Part shown: positions 1-10,494 of the stretch, in pieces
Position numbering within the stretch: position 1 is the first letter of the stretch
How the letters are laid out: each line of letters opens with the position of its first letter
Assembly: GCA_037693485.1 (NCBI GenBank)
Contig: CM075351.1
Coordinates: forward strand, 16,487,001-16,551,000
DNA length: 64,000 nucleotides
Direction: 5' to 3'
From: Kitagawia praeruptora
Lineage: Eukaryota > Streptophyta > Magnoliopsida > Apiales > Apiaceae
Program-made: the position numbers and the translations under genes
The notes under the pieces: model-generated
The model's database searches: none
Seen by the model: the letters and a program-made list of their open reading frames with translations, nothing else
What the model was told of the DNA's origin: nothing

Positions 1-1395
1 TGTTTAAATCTTAAATCGTTACAGATTTTATCTTGTTTAAACATGGCATATGTGTCGTATCTAATACATACATTCTAAAATATCCATACATCCATGCATC
101 CATTCATATATCTAATATATCCATGCATCATATGTAAAGTGCAGATACGGTAAAATTAAACGTGCGATGGTTATGGCCCGATCCTATGCGATCTTTTCGA
201 GCTTATGAAAAGATCAAGGTCAATCTATGGTTGTAATAACTAATTATTACAAAATTCTTCATTGCTTCCCAAGCCTCCATTGATTGCCTCCAAGCTCCTT
301 TTGAAATACATTACAAAAGAACTCGAGTTGCATTCGAGATAAATAATTACAAGAATAACGACATGCAAGTCGTATTTAATTATTACAGACCATAAATAAA
401 ATTACAACATTTATTCTACGGGTCTTTAGGCCATAACCAATGCACCATGCACATATAACAATTACATACATCACATTAATCATGAACACATCGATTAATA
501 TTTAACTCCTCAATTTAAATACCTAATTATTTAAAAGGGAATTAAAAAAAAATCAATTTTAATTATTAAAATCGAATTTAAAATTAAAATTAATCAAAAT
601 CACATTTAATAATAATATTAAATTCGAAATTTAAATATTCAATTATTAAAAGCATTAATTAAAATAAAATTCGAATTAATAATAATATTCAAATTCATAA
701 TTTAAATATATTCCAAAATTCGAAATTAAATTAATTAATAAAATTTTGAATTAATAATAATATATAAATTCATAATTTAATTATTCAATTATTAAAAATT
801 TAATCATTAAAAGCATAAGGAATATAATGATTAAAACCAATAAGTTTTCTTTTCTAAAGCAAAAGGAAAAGTAAAGAGAAATTTTAAAATTTAGAAAAAG
901 TTAAAATTTCATTATAGCGCACAGACTGTATCTGCCCACTACTGAGTCTGCCTGATTCTGATACGCAACTTTATCATGCGCAGTACCTGTATATCACTGA
1001 TGCGCATGACAGGAATGCGCAATACCTGTAGTTTTCTAACGAAACGCATTATCAGTATGCGTAACACATGTACAAATCTGGTAACACGCAGGACAGTAAT
1101 GCGTTACACCTGGACATCAGTTTTTCCCAGAAAAATGCAGAAGCTCCAGAAATATTGCAGATTGCATTTTATCAGTTCTGATCAGTTCCAAAATCATTCT
1201 AATGATGTGTTTAACATATCTAACATATAGTACATCATCCAAAACATGTTACAACAATTTATAACATCATACAAACAATTACAACAATTTATAGATCACC
1301 TTTTGTATGTTAAAATGAAGCATGGCAAAATTTCATAAATTCATGTATGTTTCATTTTCAAGAACACAAGACCAAATCATCCTTTTATACATGAA
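1..1395 (-). mobile_element. Interior (5' side) of a minus-strand LTR retrotransposon, cut by window edge
   Basis: This stretch lies on the interior side of the LTR at 1409-3023, read from the minus strand, and so should be the leader region after the primer-binding site. It is very AT-rich with no frame resembling gag or pol. Short open frames here look random. At 963-1104 it carries four copies of a 19-bp dyad described in the findings. The rest of the element lies outside the window. Confidence 0.55.
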
Positions 1396-1407
1396 GCTCT
1401 GATACCA
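1396..1407 (-). other. Primer-binding site of the minus-strand LTR element
   Basis: The minus strand reads TGGTATCAGAGC, the usual initiator-methionine tRNA primer site of plant LTR retrotransposons. It is one base from the end of the LTR at 1409. This fixes the orientation of the element as minus. Confidence 0.8.
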
Positions 1408-1408
1408 T

Positions 1409-3023
1409 TGTTGGAATTCGGGCATAATAACGCAGCGGATAATACGTAAATAACAATTAAAAACGAATTCCAAAGCCCGGATCCATGTATAAAATGATGA
1501 TCATGGTATAAAAATTCTCAAGAACAAGATTGTACCTTGTTAAAGCTTTCCAATGGATGACAAATGGAGATCCTAGCTTGTTGATCTTGAGAGCAAAACT
1601 TGTTGATCTTGAGAGCTAGAAGTGTAACTCCTCCACCGGTATCCACACTTGAATGCTTGCTTGAATCGTCGAACGATTGCGCCACGGAAATTGGTACTAG
1701 CCAAAATAAATAAACCGGATGTGTTCTTGACTTGAGCTTGATCTTCTCCCTTGTCTATCAACTGAAAATTTCAGCTTGTTTTTTCTTATTGAAAGACTTG
1801 CCAACTCTTGGCTTATAAAGAGAAATAAAGCAAGATGGAGCCTTAAACAATTAGGCCATTTTTATTTAAACAAATCTTATTTATTTAAATTAATTAATTA
1901 AGTCATACTTAATTAATCAAATGAGTCAAGAAAATACATCTTCAAATTTTTTCTTTAACTAATCAAGTCTCACTTAATTAATTTTATAAAATTCGAATTT
2001 TTATTTATTATTAATTTAAAATCATTATTAAATTATTATTAATTTAAATTCATGAAATAAATTAATTTCCCTTTTAAACATTCTTTGTGTGTGACCCTGT
2101 AGGTTATTATTTCATTGGCAATAATTTTATTCTCTAATAAAATTATAAACAATAAGCGGCGTCTAGTAACACATTATTGCTACCCAATAAAACAATAATT
2201 AAATCAACGATTCAATTAACCTTTTATGACTAATGTTCCATGTAATATAATCCCTTTAAATCATGATATTATAGATTAAACTCGAGGCATGTTATGTGTC
2301 ATCCTCTTCATAATTTAATCTTCATTTTCTTGATCGATGAGTAGACTATTTAATCAAATCAACATTTGAGCATGGCCATGCATTTCATAGTCTCACTCAA
2401 ACAAGAGGCCGATAATATCACTCCTTTATCAGGAGATTTAAATCCCATCTAGATCGTTCATATTTCTCACATGATTCATAATATATCCGATATTCACCTT
2501 TATCATTATCCGGCTAAAGATAACTTTTGACGAATTCAAAATATATTAATTCTCATGTAGAATTATAACGACTTCAGGTCTAAGGATCATTACACCATTA
2601 TCACTGTGAGAATACATATGACACATTTATTATTTACCATGATGTATCTCACTGTGGGTCTGTCCAGTACCCTGTACTCGTACAGTTACCTATGCATTGC
2701 TTTTAGTATCTTCATACTTATGACCAATGAGATGTGGTCATCAGTCAATTATCATACTAGCCTCAGTGTATTATTATTGTCCTAATTAATAATAATACTC
2801 TGCTAGGGACATTTAAGAATATGATACGATCATTATATAATCTCATGTTCAAGTCACATACTTGCAACTATATAATTTGTATCAAGATTCTAAGGACATT
2901 TATTATACTTTATTTATTTCGCAGTAAATAAAGCCAATAATAAACATATATATATCGAATATATAAAATCACTCAAACATAAATATAATGTATTACATTG
3001 CCTCTAGGGCACCAATACTAACA
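1409..3023 (-). repeat. 5' LTR (1,615 bp) of a minus-strand LTR retrotransposon
   Basis: On the plus strand it begins TGTTGGAATTC next to the primer site and ends CACCAATACTAACA, so it has TG...CA ends in either reading. The outer end contains GCCTCTAGGGCAC, which I recognise from memory as typical of some plant Copia LTRs. No partner LTR or target duplication can be checked, because the other end is outside the window. The length is within the range for plant Copia elements. Confidence 0.7.
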
Positions 3024-3236
3024 GAGGGGAGGGGTAGTGTGGCTCGTTCAACGCCTAGGAAGGCGATTTTGATGAAGGCTGAGACTAATATGTTGCTTAT
3101 GAGTCCGGTGGTTGAGGGAAAGCCACATACTAGGGGGTTACATCAGTTTGATATTGAGACGGGGAGGGTTGTTACAGAGTGGAAGTTTGAGAAGGATGGG
3201 ACTGATATTACGATGAGGGATGTTACGAACTTTTAA
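3024..3236 (+). pseudogene. CYPRO4/VID27-like exon fragment abutting the LTR
   Basis: The frame contains RAETNMLLMSP-like and TEWKFEKDGTDITMRD segments (here KAETNMLLMSP and TEWKFEKDGTDITMRD). These match the conserved core of plant CYPRO4 proteins, which carry a VID27 beta-propeller-like domain. About 68 codons remain. The frame runs into LTR sequence on the left (the first residues of the open frame are LTR-encoded) and stops at TAA (3234-3236) just after MRDVTN, where the family continues much further. No other exon is seen nearby, so it is a captured or broken fragment. Confidence 0.7.
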
Positions 3237-3450
3237 ATTTCAAATTTTTAAATTTTAAAAATTAAACTTTTAAAATATAGGGTATCTATATAGGGATTAT
3301 CATTGGAGTGAAATATCATTTTGATTTCCTATATTATTAATAATCCTTATTTTAGGGACTAAGGAAAGAGTGTATCCTTGGAGATGCTCTTAGATGTCCC
3401 AATTTTGTTTCTAAAAGGACGAAGTAATATATTTTCGTATTAATGTTAGA
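3237..3450. other. AT-rich noncoding with a degenerate MITE end
   Basis: No gene is seen. The segment near 3380-3392 reads as the end of an AGAGCATCTCCAA-type hAT MITE on the minus strand. A possible partner near 3278 is weak. Confidence 0.3.
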
Positions 3451-3638
3451 GGTAATGCTAGAATCCCCAAAACCGTTCCCAAAAAAATTTCCAAATGCTG
3501 AATTATCACAATATTATTGTCTATTTTCTCATAAATGAAATGGATCCCTCTGCATACATATGAATTCCACAAATAACATCACGCCACGTGTTATTTGGGA
3601 ATACTTTTGGGAACCGTTTTGGGGTATGTAGCACTACT
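3451..3638. mobile_element. MITE with inverted termini
   Basis: The left arm around 3451-3485 (CCCCAAAACCGTTCCCAAAA) is repeated in reverse complement at about 3600-3638 (GGGAACCGTTTTGGGG). The element is about 190 bp and has no coding capacity. The ends resemble those of the next element (AATGCTAG...), which suggests related transposases. Confidence 0.6.
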
Positions 3639-3687
3639 CAAAATGCATGTGTTATTGATTAATTGGTTATAAGACAAATTAATAATA

Positions 3688-3874
3688 AGAGCAATGCTAG
3701 GTTTCCCAAATTTTTTCCCAAAATTTTTACTGAATGATGTGGTAAGACACATGTCACATTTTAATTTGTTTTAATTTGTGGTGCATAGGGTCTCATTTTA
3801 TAGTTAGGAAAGTTACCAATCATAGGCATGATATATAAGCATTTGGGAAATTTTTTGGGTACCAAGCATTTTTT
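3688..3874. mobile_element. hAT-like MITE with 8-bp target duplication
   Basis: The termini are AGAGCAATGCTAGG at the left and the imperfect inverse ACCAAGCATT at the right. The flanks share taataata at 3680-3687 and 3875-3882. An 8-bp duplication is the hAT signature. The element is about 187 bp and noncoding. The family assignment rests on the duplication length and the terminal consensus only. Confidence 0.55.
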
Positions 3875-3983
3875 TAATAATAATGGATCCCATGCATTTA
3901 TATTAATTTTTACCAACAAAAATATTTTAAATTATCAAATAAAACGACACCTCATTTGGAACAAATTTCGGTACCCATGTATA

Positions 3984-4353
3984 AGAGCATCTTCAACGGT
4001 GTTTTGTAAAAGTGATTGGCCAAATATTGATTATGTAAAATTTGCTGAACCTGTAACGTGTTTTACTCCAATGGAATTGACTATATTGGTTGGCTATATT
4101 TTAAAAAAGGTATGTTATTATTATTTTAAGTTGTTAAAAATAGAATATATTATTTAAATATGGTAATTGATGATGTGGAGTTTTACTACAGGTTGATAAA
4201 GGTACGACAAATATAGCCAACCAACTGTGATTGTCTAAATTTTTACCCAAGAGTTTTGTCCCATTGGAGTGGACAAAATTTTACAAAATCTCTATAATTA
4301 TGATTTAAGGTAATTTATCTTAATTTTTACCTAAGGGTTCTACATGGTGCTCT
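3984..4353. mobile_element. Putative MITE, AGAGCATCTTCAACGG type
   Basis: The left end AGAGCATCTTCAACGG is the common start of plant hAT-type MITEs. The right end, on the minus strand, reads AGAGCACCATGTAGAACC. Inner sequence shows a repeated, inverted 'ccaatggagt' motif. No clean target duplication was found, so the ends are approximate. Confidence 0.4.
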
Positions 4354-5277
4354 AACGCTACTTTTTTCGTATTTGGTGTCATAGATAAATGTGTAGTTTA
4401 TTTTTGTATTTATATTATATTCATACAGGAAATAACGATAAATATTTTTTAATTTTAATATTTAAAACATGTCCAAAATAAATTGGTGTGATATGCTTAA
4501 TATAAAAATAAATATTACTTTTTTTTTTTTGCCAAGCTGTAAATTTTACTTTTACTTTAATAGAACGGTATAACTTTTAATCATACAACAATTTCATATT
4601 GAAAAATGACCAAGAATTCCCATTTAGAAGTTTAATCGGTGCATTTTCAGAAAGAAACATAAGAAAGGTATCACATCTTTCAAAAAAAATGACATGGGCA
4701 TTACACTTTTTCATGATATATCACCATTTTGAATATTTCACTGAAAATGGCATATCATTCATTCATTCTCGATGGCTATTCACAAATAAAAATTTGCAAG
4801 ATGCTATCACATAGAATCTGGAGTCCTGTCTACTGAAAAATAATATTTTGATTGAAATTTCTTCAGGTATATTGGTATTTTACCCTTGTTTTTATAGGGT
4901 TTAAAGCACTTCTACTCTTATAATTTGCTTTCGAAGTTTCAAGATCGTAAGAATTTAATTTAATAGAAATCTATGGAATTATGTAATTTGTGCATATCAG
5001 ACTTCTGGGTTTTTTCTATGAAATGTGGAGGGGCATGTTAAGACTTGAAAAATAAGATTGTACTATTGTAGACTTTCGCATTCAATCCTTGTTCAAGGCA
5101 TTTGTTCTTCCTTTATGATTTTATTTGATCTCTTTCCTGAAGAACTATGGAGCAGCTGCAGCTCTAACAGTGCAAAATCAAGGGAACACAGTACTAAATA
5201 AGCATCCGGCTATAAACCATACAAGTATCCGAGCAAATTATTCAACCTCTATTGATATTTGATATGAGCATGCCATC
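4354..5277. other. Noncoding spacer, no gene seen
   Basis: AT-rich DNA with only short chance frames. The right part (about 5100-5480) has sequence similar to itself and to the amylase 3' region, consistent with a decayed local duplication. Confidence 0.4.
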
Positions 5278-5345
5278 TCAAGGGGCAGACACTTTATAAT
5301 TTGGTGGAACAAGGTCTCCAACATCATACATTGATCCAATACGCA
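5278..5345 (-). pseudogene. Relic of an alpha-amylase last exon
   Basis: The minus strand reads RIGSMYDVGDLVPPNYKVSAP followed by a stop. This parallels the intact gene just upstream, which has KIGSRFAVGDLIPQNYKLAT in its last exon (5498-5749). Only about 22 codons are recognisable. It lies about 150 bp beyond the intact stop codon, so it looks like a remnant of a tandem amylase copy or a duplicated 3' end. Confidence 0.65.
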
Positions 5346-5497
5346 TTCAAATTAATTTTCCTCAAGAACAATGGAGCATCTGCGCCAATGCAAAGACCAG
5401 GAAACACTGAACCTAAACCATATAAATACGCATTCAAACAAATTATTCAACAGCCATGAATTTTATTAGTTATGTTCTTATTACATATAGGAGGATT

Positions 5498-8122
5498 TTA
5501 GTTTTTCTCCCAAACGGCATAGTCCTGTCCAGAAGTAGCCAGTTTATAATTTTGTGGAATAAGGTCTCCAACAGCAAACCTTGAACCAATCTTAACGTAT
5601 ATTTTATCATCAATTTTTGCTACATAGAGATCCGCTTCAGAAGCCACGATCTGCACACTGCTTGTTGCACTGATTCCGTTCTTTATTCTTATTGCCGTTA
5701 TGTTAGAGATTGGCTCCTTTAGTCCCCATTCAATGAAGTGGTCAAAAAACTGCAAAATAGTGTTAAACAAATGTTATCAGTTAATATACAACAGCGAACC
5801 AAAGCTTTCTAAAATGGTAATAATATGTACAACTTACTATTGATGGAATTCCAGGATGAGTGAGGATGTATACGTATCCTAACATTACTTTGTCAGATGG
5901 GAATGGCCAGATTTGTTGAGACCAAGTATCGTGATTATCGATGAAGGTCACAGCATTTCCTGGTAAAATTCCGATCAAACCTGGGGGATTTCCTTTTGAG
6001 TCCTTCATTCTCCACAACTCGTTATCCTTGACAGCTTTTTGAAGGATCCCTTTAGTTGTGAAATCATACGCTGTGACAACACCGCCACTAGCTTGAACCC
6101 ATTGAGCTATATCATTGCGATGTTTGTCTTGCTCGTTGTCTAGTTCTCTCTCTTTCCAATAAGCAAGATCATCCCAGTACTCGCCAACAGCAAACTCTGG
6201 GGATGTATTTTGCATATAAATTTTGGTAATACTCGGAGAAAACCCCCGGGCAAAATCAATTCTCCATCCAACAAATCCAATTTCAGATTTGAGCCAATTC
6301 ATCCAATCTGATAACTCTCTTTGTACCCTGGGATTAAGATGGTCAATATCTGGAACATTTGGAAAGTCCTTGCCAGTATCTGGGTTTCCCTTGCCATCGG
6401 AATATGCTGTATCGTTGCTGCAAATGAAAGAAGGGCCCCAGTCAAGGCGATCATCAGCAGTTCCTCCCTCAAATATGCTCAATATACCTCGGCTATCATT
6501 TTTCTCTGCACTTCTGTGATTTATTACTATGTCCGCAATGCATTTGATTCCTTTGTCATCGAAAGCCTTAACCAGAGCTTTTAATTCAGCCTTATTGCCA
6601 TAGGCAGATGCATCGAGATCATAGAGCCTTCCTGGCAAATATCCTGAACAAAGGATCAGAAGTCAAGCAATGTGATATCATACAGCTGAGAAACAACATT
6701 ATATTCATGCTCGTTGCATGAAGGATGCAGTCTGGTGTTACAAGACCACAAATGTTTCTGACTTCGCTAGTGAATGAAAGAGAAGTACGGATGATAAATC
6801 AAGGTCTTGGAATCGACCTCTTAGAGCATGGTCTGGACAACATTATCTCTTCGATAACTCATGTGGAATAGATTGATAGTCTCATATGGAAACTATTAAG
6901 TAAGAAATTCACTTGTAAAGAATGCTACAAAGTACTCTAGTCAGATTACTGTTGCTAGAATTTGGTCAACTTTTTGGAATATTAAAGCTCGGCCAAAAAT
7001 TTCGTTCTTCGTATAAAGAATTGAGAGTGCTATCCTGCCCACAAATCTATTTTCAAAATTTGGACTCAGTATAACTGTAGCATCCTCCTTAGAATCTATT
7101 TTCAAATCTATATATTTATGGAATTTTTGGATTACTTAATTTTGAAGTGTATCTAGGCAAAGTGGAGCTGGAAATTTGTAAAACAATGGTGGGGGTTGAG
7201 GGAAGACATTAATGAATGTAGAATTCAGATGGGTTGGAAGTGGTAATATCAGCGGGATTATGGAATATGGACAATCTTGAATGGTAGAAACGAACAAAAT
7301 TTTCAAATTAAAAAGCTCTCCAGAGAAGATTTAATCTTTTTAATCAAAGTAAGAACCTTTTAATGGCTGAGAGCATCTGATATTATTAATAATGTGCATG
7401 ATCTTTTATGGAGCAGGAGTGATCAACTTGCATACACATAATAAAAGATTGATATTCTGGAAAAACAATCAAGGTAGATATATAACCTTGTTCGTGTCAC
7501 TGATTAATCAGTTGTTAAGTGGCACTCTGGTCGGATTAAAGCAGGTATTGGAGAACTAATAAAAGACACTATGGAGGCCTGTGTACATATTTTTCAGATG
7601 GCCTTAGGCACTAGATGCAGAGACAGATGCTTCGAACTTTATCTATTGTTAGAATATAATACTCCTATAAGATCCATCTAAGGTAACATCTATCATGTGG
7701 AAGTGGTGACTGGTGTCCAATGACATGCAATGGTTTCAATTTGGGGTATGTTCAGATTCATCGCAAGCCATAGAAACTAAAACAGTTAGAAAAATATAGA
7801 GAAAGAGATCAACCTTGGGGTGCTGCAGATTGAGAAGGTGGAGGGAGCCAAACATGGGTGATCCCAGCAGTAGCAAGATCAGAGACAGAGTTGATTAATG
7901 AATTGTACCACCCTCCTTGCTTGCTGCTTGACGCCCAGTTGAATCCCTTAAAAAACCAAGAAATGTACTAGTAAACTATGCAAATTGTCAGAATTCAAAA
8001 AAAATCTACGATAACTAAAAGTTATGTACCTGAAACAACAACGTAGGAGCTGCTGCGGCAAACGTGGGTAGGATCAAACAAACAAGACATAAAAAAGAAG
8101 GGGAAGTGACAAAAGTTGGCAT
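5498..8122 (-). CDS. AMY: Secreted alpha-amylase (GH13), 4 exons
   Basis: It hydrolyses internal alpha-1,4 bonds of starch (EC 3.2.1.1). Exons on the minus strand are 8030-8122, 7814-7946, 5838-6643 and 5498-5749, giving 1,284 nt and 427 aa with consistent phases and GT-AG introns. The length fits plant AMY1-type enzymes. The start MPTFVTSPS opens a signal peptide with a hydrophobic core (FLCLVCLILP) ending near AAAAP. Catalytic residues by family pattern are Asp205 (GWRIDF), Glu230 (VGEYWD) and Asp314 (IDNHD). The region VINHRS (conserved region I) is present. The C-terminal beta domain ends GQDYAVWEKN. Intron 2 is 1.17 kb and holds a LINE relic. The gene looks intact. A TE nest begins about 530 bp upstream of the start codon. 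Confidence 0.93.
6700..7760 (+). mobile_element. Degenerate LINE (L1-type) relic in amylase intron 2
   Basis: The plus strand within the 6644-7813 intron translates in broken frames to ARIWSTFWNIKARPKISFF and later SAILPTNLFSKFGL. This is the pattern of the zinc-binding reverse-transcriptase C-terminal domain (zf-RVT) of plant L1 LINEs. Further pieces around 7280-7350 (GRNEQNFQ) fit the following RNase H linker. Several stops and frame changes show that it is dead. The boundaries are approximate. Confidence 0.6.
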
Positions 8123-8640
8123 GACTAGTCCGGAGAAAGATCTGATAGTTGATTTGAGCGGGGAGATTACATATTTAAAAGGAAAGGTGCTTGTTTCCAG
8201 AAAGAGCTCCTAGTACCATACATTGGAAAATTCTTACCTTGGACCAATAAGGTGATCTTTGAGTGGAATCACTTGATCTTGCTCGAACATTCACTTACGT
8301 GTACATTTTTTTAAGTAAAAAAACATAGACTTAATGTTCATGGATTGACCAAAGAAATCAAAACAGCATCTGGATTCAAAGAATCAATGTTATGGCTGCC
8401 AACCAAGGAAGTCTTCATCGTACAAGACACCGTTAAAACACACAGCATCTCACCAACATACAGTTGAACAACTAAATTTTCATTTATGAAAACTAAAAGT
8501 TTAAGTACATGTAACCCAGCTTCGCATAGGTTAATGTAATGTTGGTATCTCTTAGAATGGGCTTGTACTATGGATCACTAATTTTTATAAGACAAATTCG
8601 GCCTAGATAGTCTTGTAAATGGGTTAACTTCTTCCGCATT
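8123..8640 (-). promoter_or_regulatory. Amylase upstream region with TATA-like box
   Basis: On the minus strand, CCTTTTAAATATG at about 8170-8183 lies roughly 50 nt before the start codon. It combines a CCTTTT pyrimidine-box-like motif with a TTTAAATA TATA-like element. Pyrimidine boxes are known in gibberellin-responsive cereal amylase promoters, but I see no TAACAAA element, so hormone control is not supported. A diverged copy of this region lies at 33385-33845. Confidence 0.45.
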
Positions 8641-8745
8641 CCATTTAGGAGGTGTACACGGGTTCGAGAAACCGATCAAATCGATCCAAATTGATTATAT
8701 ATTCGATTGATTGAAATTGATTAATTTTAAACTGAGATAAGTTTG

Positions 8746-9239
8746 TGTTGTGAAATAAAAACTAGGTTACGAATTGTAATTAATGCTAGGGTTGGTGAGC
8801 TTCGAGCTTTAATGGTTGTTTCCGTGTTCGAGACTAATCGGTCCTCACAGAGTGCCTACGTATCTCGTATTGAGAATCAAGCCAGACGTAGTTCTGAGAA
8901 TGAGGGGTCAGGTCCTTATATAGGCTGAGAAGCCTAAGAATTATGGTAGGAGTGGGAGACTTGGTGAGCAAGCCACCGCCTCAAGGAAGGTTCTAGATCC
9001 CTTCCTTTTAGGAATCAGTTTCCATGTAAAGATATGTATCTTGGAAGCTAAGCCATGCAAGAGTTATATCCTTGTTTGACTCTTATTTGCTGAGCTGTTT
9101 ATTACCCCTAATATTAATTACGAAATTAATATTATAATTGGGGTTTGGGCCCATCTGGTGGGCCCCACGTTTGGACCATTCTAGGTCTAATTAATGCCAC
9201 ATTAAATGTGTCTTCAGGGCTTACTTTTAGCCCATATCA
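8746..9239 (-). repeat. 3' LTR of the Gypsy element
   Basis: It is 494 bp, aligned end to end with 14538-15031. It begins TGTTGTGAAAT on the plus strand and ends CCCATATCA. A TATATAGG-like box (about 8920) lies in the LTR and could be its promoter or chance. Confidence 0.9.
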
Positions 9240-9252
9240 TTTGCCCCCCAAC
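9240..9252 (-). other. Polypurine tract of the Gypsy element
   Basis: The minus strand reads AGTTGGGGGGCAA directly before the 3' LTR start TGATATGG. Position and purine run fit the plus-strand priming site. Confidence 0.7.
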
Positions 9253-9379
9253 TTCTAGGAAAACTGATCAGGTTTTCCTTGAAGTTATAACGGCCTTATT
9301 CGAGACTTGGGTCAGGGTTTATTGCTCCTACATGAGTATTTTCAACAATATCATCTTGATGTAAAGCGTGGAGCGACCG

Positions 9380-9720
9380 ACGCATTTACGACGATGTTGA
9401 ACGACACTAAGCGGTGTTAAATGGCACTAGACAGCGCTAAACAGCCTTAAACAACGTTTAAACAGTGTTAAACAATGTTAAATGGCACAAAACGGCACTA
9501 ACGACACTAATTGGTGCTAAACGGTGCTAATCGACACTAATTTGTGCTAACAGGCACTAATCGGTGCTTAAACAGCACTACACGGCGCTAATCGGCACTA
9601 AATTGTGCTAACAGGCACTAATCGATGCTTAAACAGCACTACACGGCGCTAATCGGTACTAAATTGTGCTAACAGGCACTAATCGGTGCTTAAACAGCAC
9701 TACACGGTGCTAATATTGAC
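9380..9720. repeat. Tandem repeat with CGGCACTAA motif, 61-bp higher-order unit
   Basis: A short GGCACTAA / GGTGCTAA motif recurs throughout. From 9542 to 9714 it forms three copies of a 61-bp unit (starts at 9542, 9603 and 9664) that differ by a few bases. It lies in the 3' UTR of the Gypsy element. Confidence 0.85.
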
Positions 9721-9731
9721 CTTGTTTTAGT

Positions 9732-9860
9732 ACTGAAAACCACCCGAGATTCACTGAAAAAGTCGAGATCCAGGACTGAAAACTATCCGAGGTTCGCTGA
9801 AAAAGTCGAGATCTAGGACTGAAAACTATCTGAGGTTCGCTAAAAAAGTCGAGATCTAGG
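9732..9860. repeat. Tandem repeat, 43-bp unit, three copies
   Basis: Units start at 9732, 9775 and 9818 with the core ACTGAAAACTATCCGAGG and AAAGTCGAGATC. They follow directly on the 61-bp array in the Gypsy 3' UTR. Confidence 0.85.
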
Positions 9861-9889
9861 ACCACGAACTAACCCGTGATCGGCCGGAT

Positions 9890-10190
9890 CAAGGGCTAGC
9901 TCGTGGTCGGCTAGCACCTGATCGGCACCTGATCGGCCGAAGGGCCTTGATCCGAGGTGATCGGCCACGAGGTGACCGGCCAGGAGGTGAGCGGTCGAAG
10001 CTCCTCCGGAGGAGGTGGTCGGCTCCAAGGTGGTCGGTCGTGGTGCCCCGTGCATCGTGGGCGGCCGGGAGGTGGTCGGCTGCGGTGCCTCGTGCGCCGT
10101 GGTCGGCTGCTTCGTGGTCGGCCGGCGTCCCTCGGGCACGGTGGTCGGCTACCTCGTGGTTGGCTAGGAAACCCGGACCTGAAAGCCATC
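9890..10190. repeat. GC-rich degenerate tandem repeat (GTGGTCGG)
   Basis: Many irregular copies of CGTGGTCGGC and GAGGTGGTCGG with high GC content, unlike the AT-rich surroundings. Long overlapping open frames on both strands here reflect the lack of stops in GC-rich repeats, not genes. Confidence 0.75.
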
Positions 10191-10194
10191 CGTG

Positions 10195-10400
10195 GTCTTG
10201 AGGATCAAGAATCTTGATCTCGATCTCAAGTTACTATCTTGGTCATTCGTGACTTCGTCATCTTAAGAATCAAGAACCTTGATCTTGATCTTAAGTAGTC
10301 AAGGATCTAGGATCTAAAATCATCTGTGGTCCTAAGGATCAAGAACCTTGATCTTGATCTTAAGTCGTCAGTTTGGTCATTCATGACTTCTGACGATATT
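10195..10400. repeat. Inverted and tandem 'atcaagaaccttgatcttgat' repeats
   Basis: Three copies of a unit with AGGATCAAGAA and CTTGATCTTGATCT, each partly self-complementary, are followed by GGTCATTC(A/G)TGACTTC. It is the fourth distinct repeat type in the Gypsy 3' UTR. Confidence 0.75.
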
Positions 10401-10494
10401 ACTCCTTAACTTATGATTAGCACTGCTAATCTTGTGCTTAAGGCTAAACTCGTTACTTAACTTCTTAAGCGCACCCATCCGTGCAGCAAATATT

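Noticed and set aside
9840..10217. Long overlapping open frames on both strands (84-99 codons)
   Set aside because: They fall in a GC-rich degenerate tandem repeat where stops are rare. Composition is Pro/Arg/Gly repeats without any domain.
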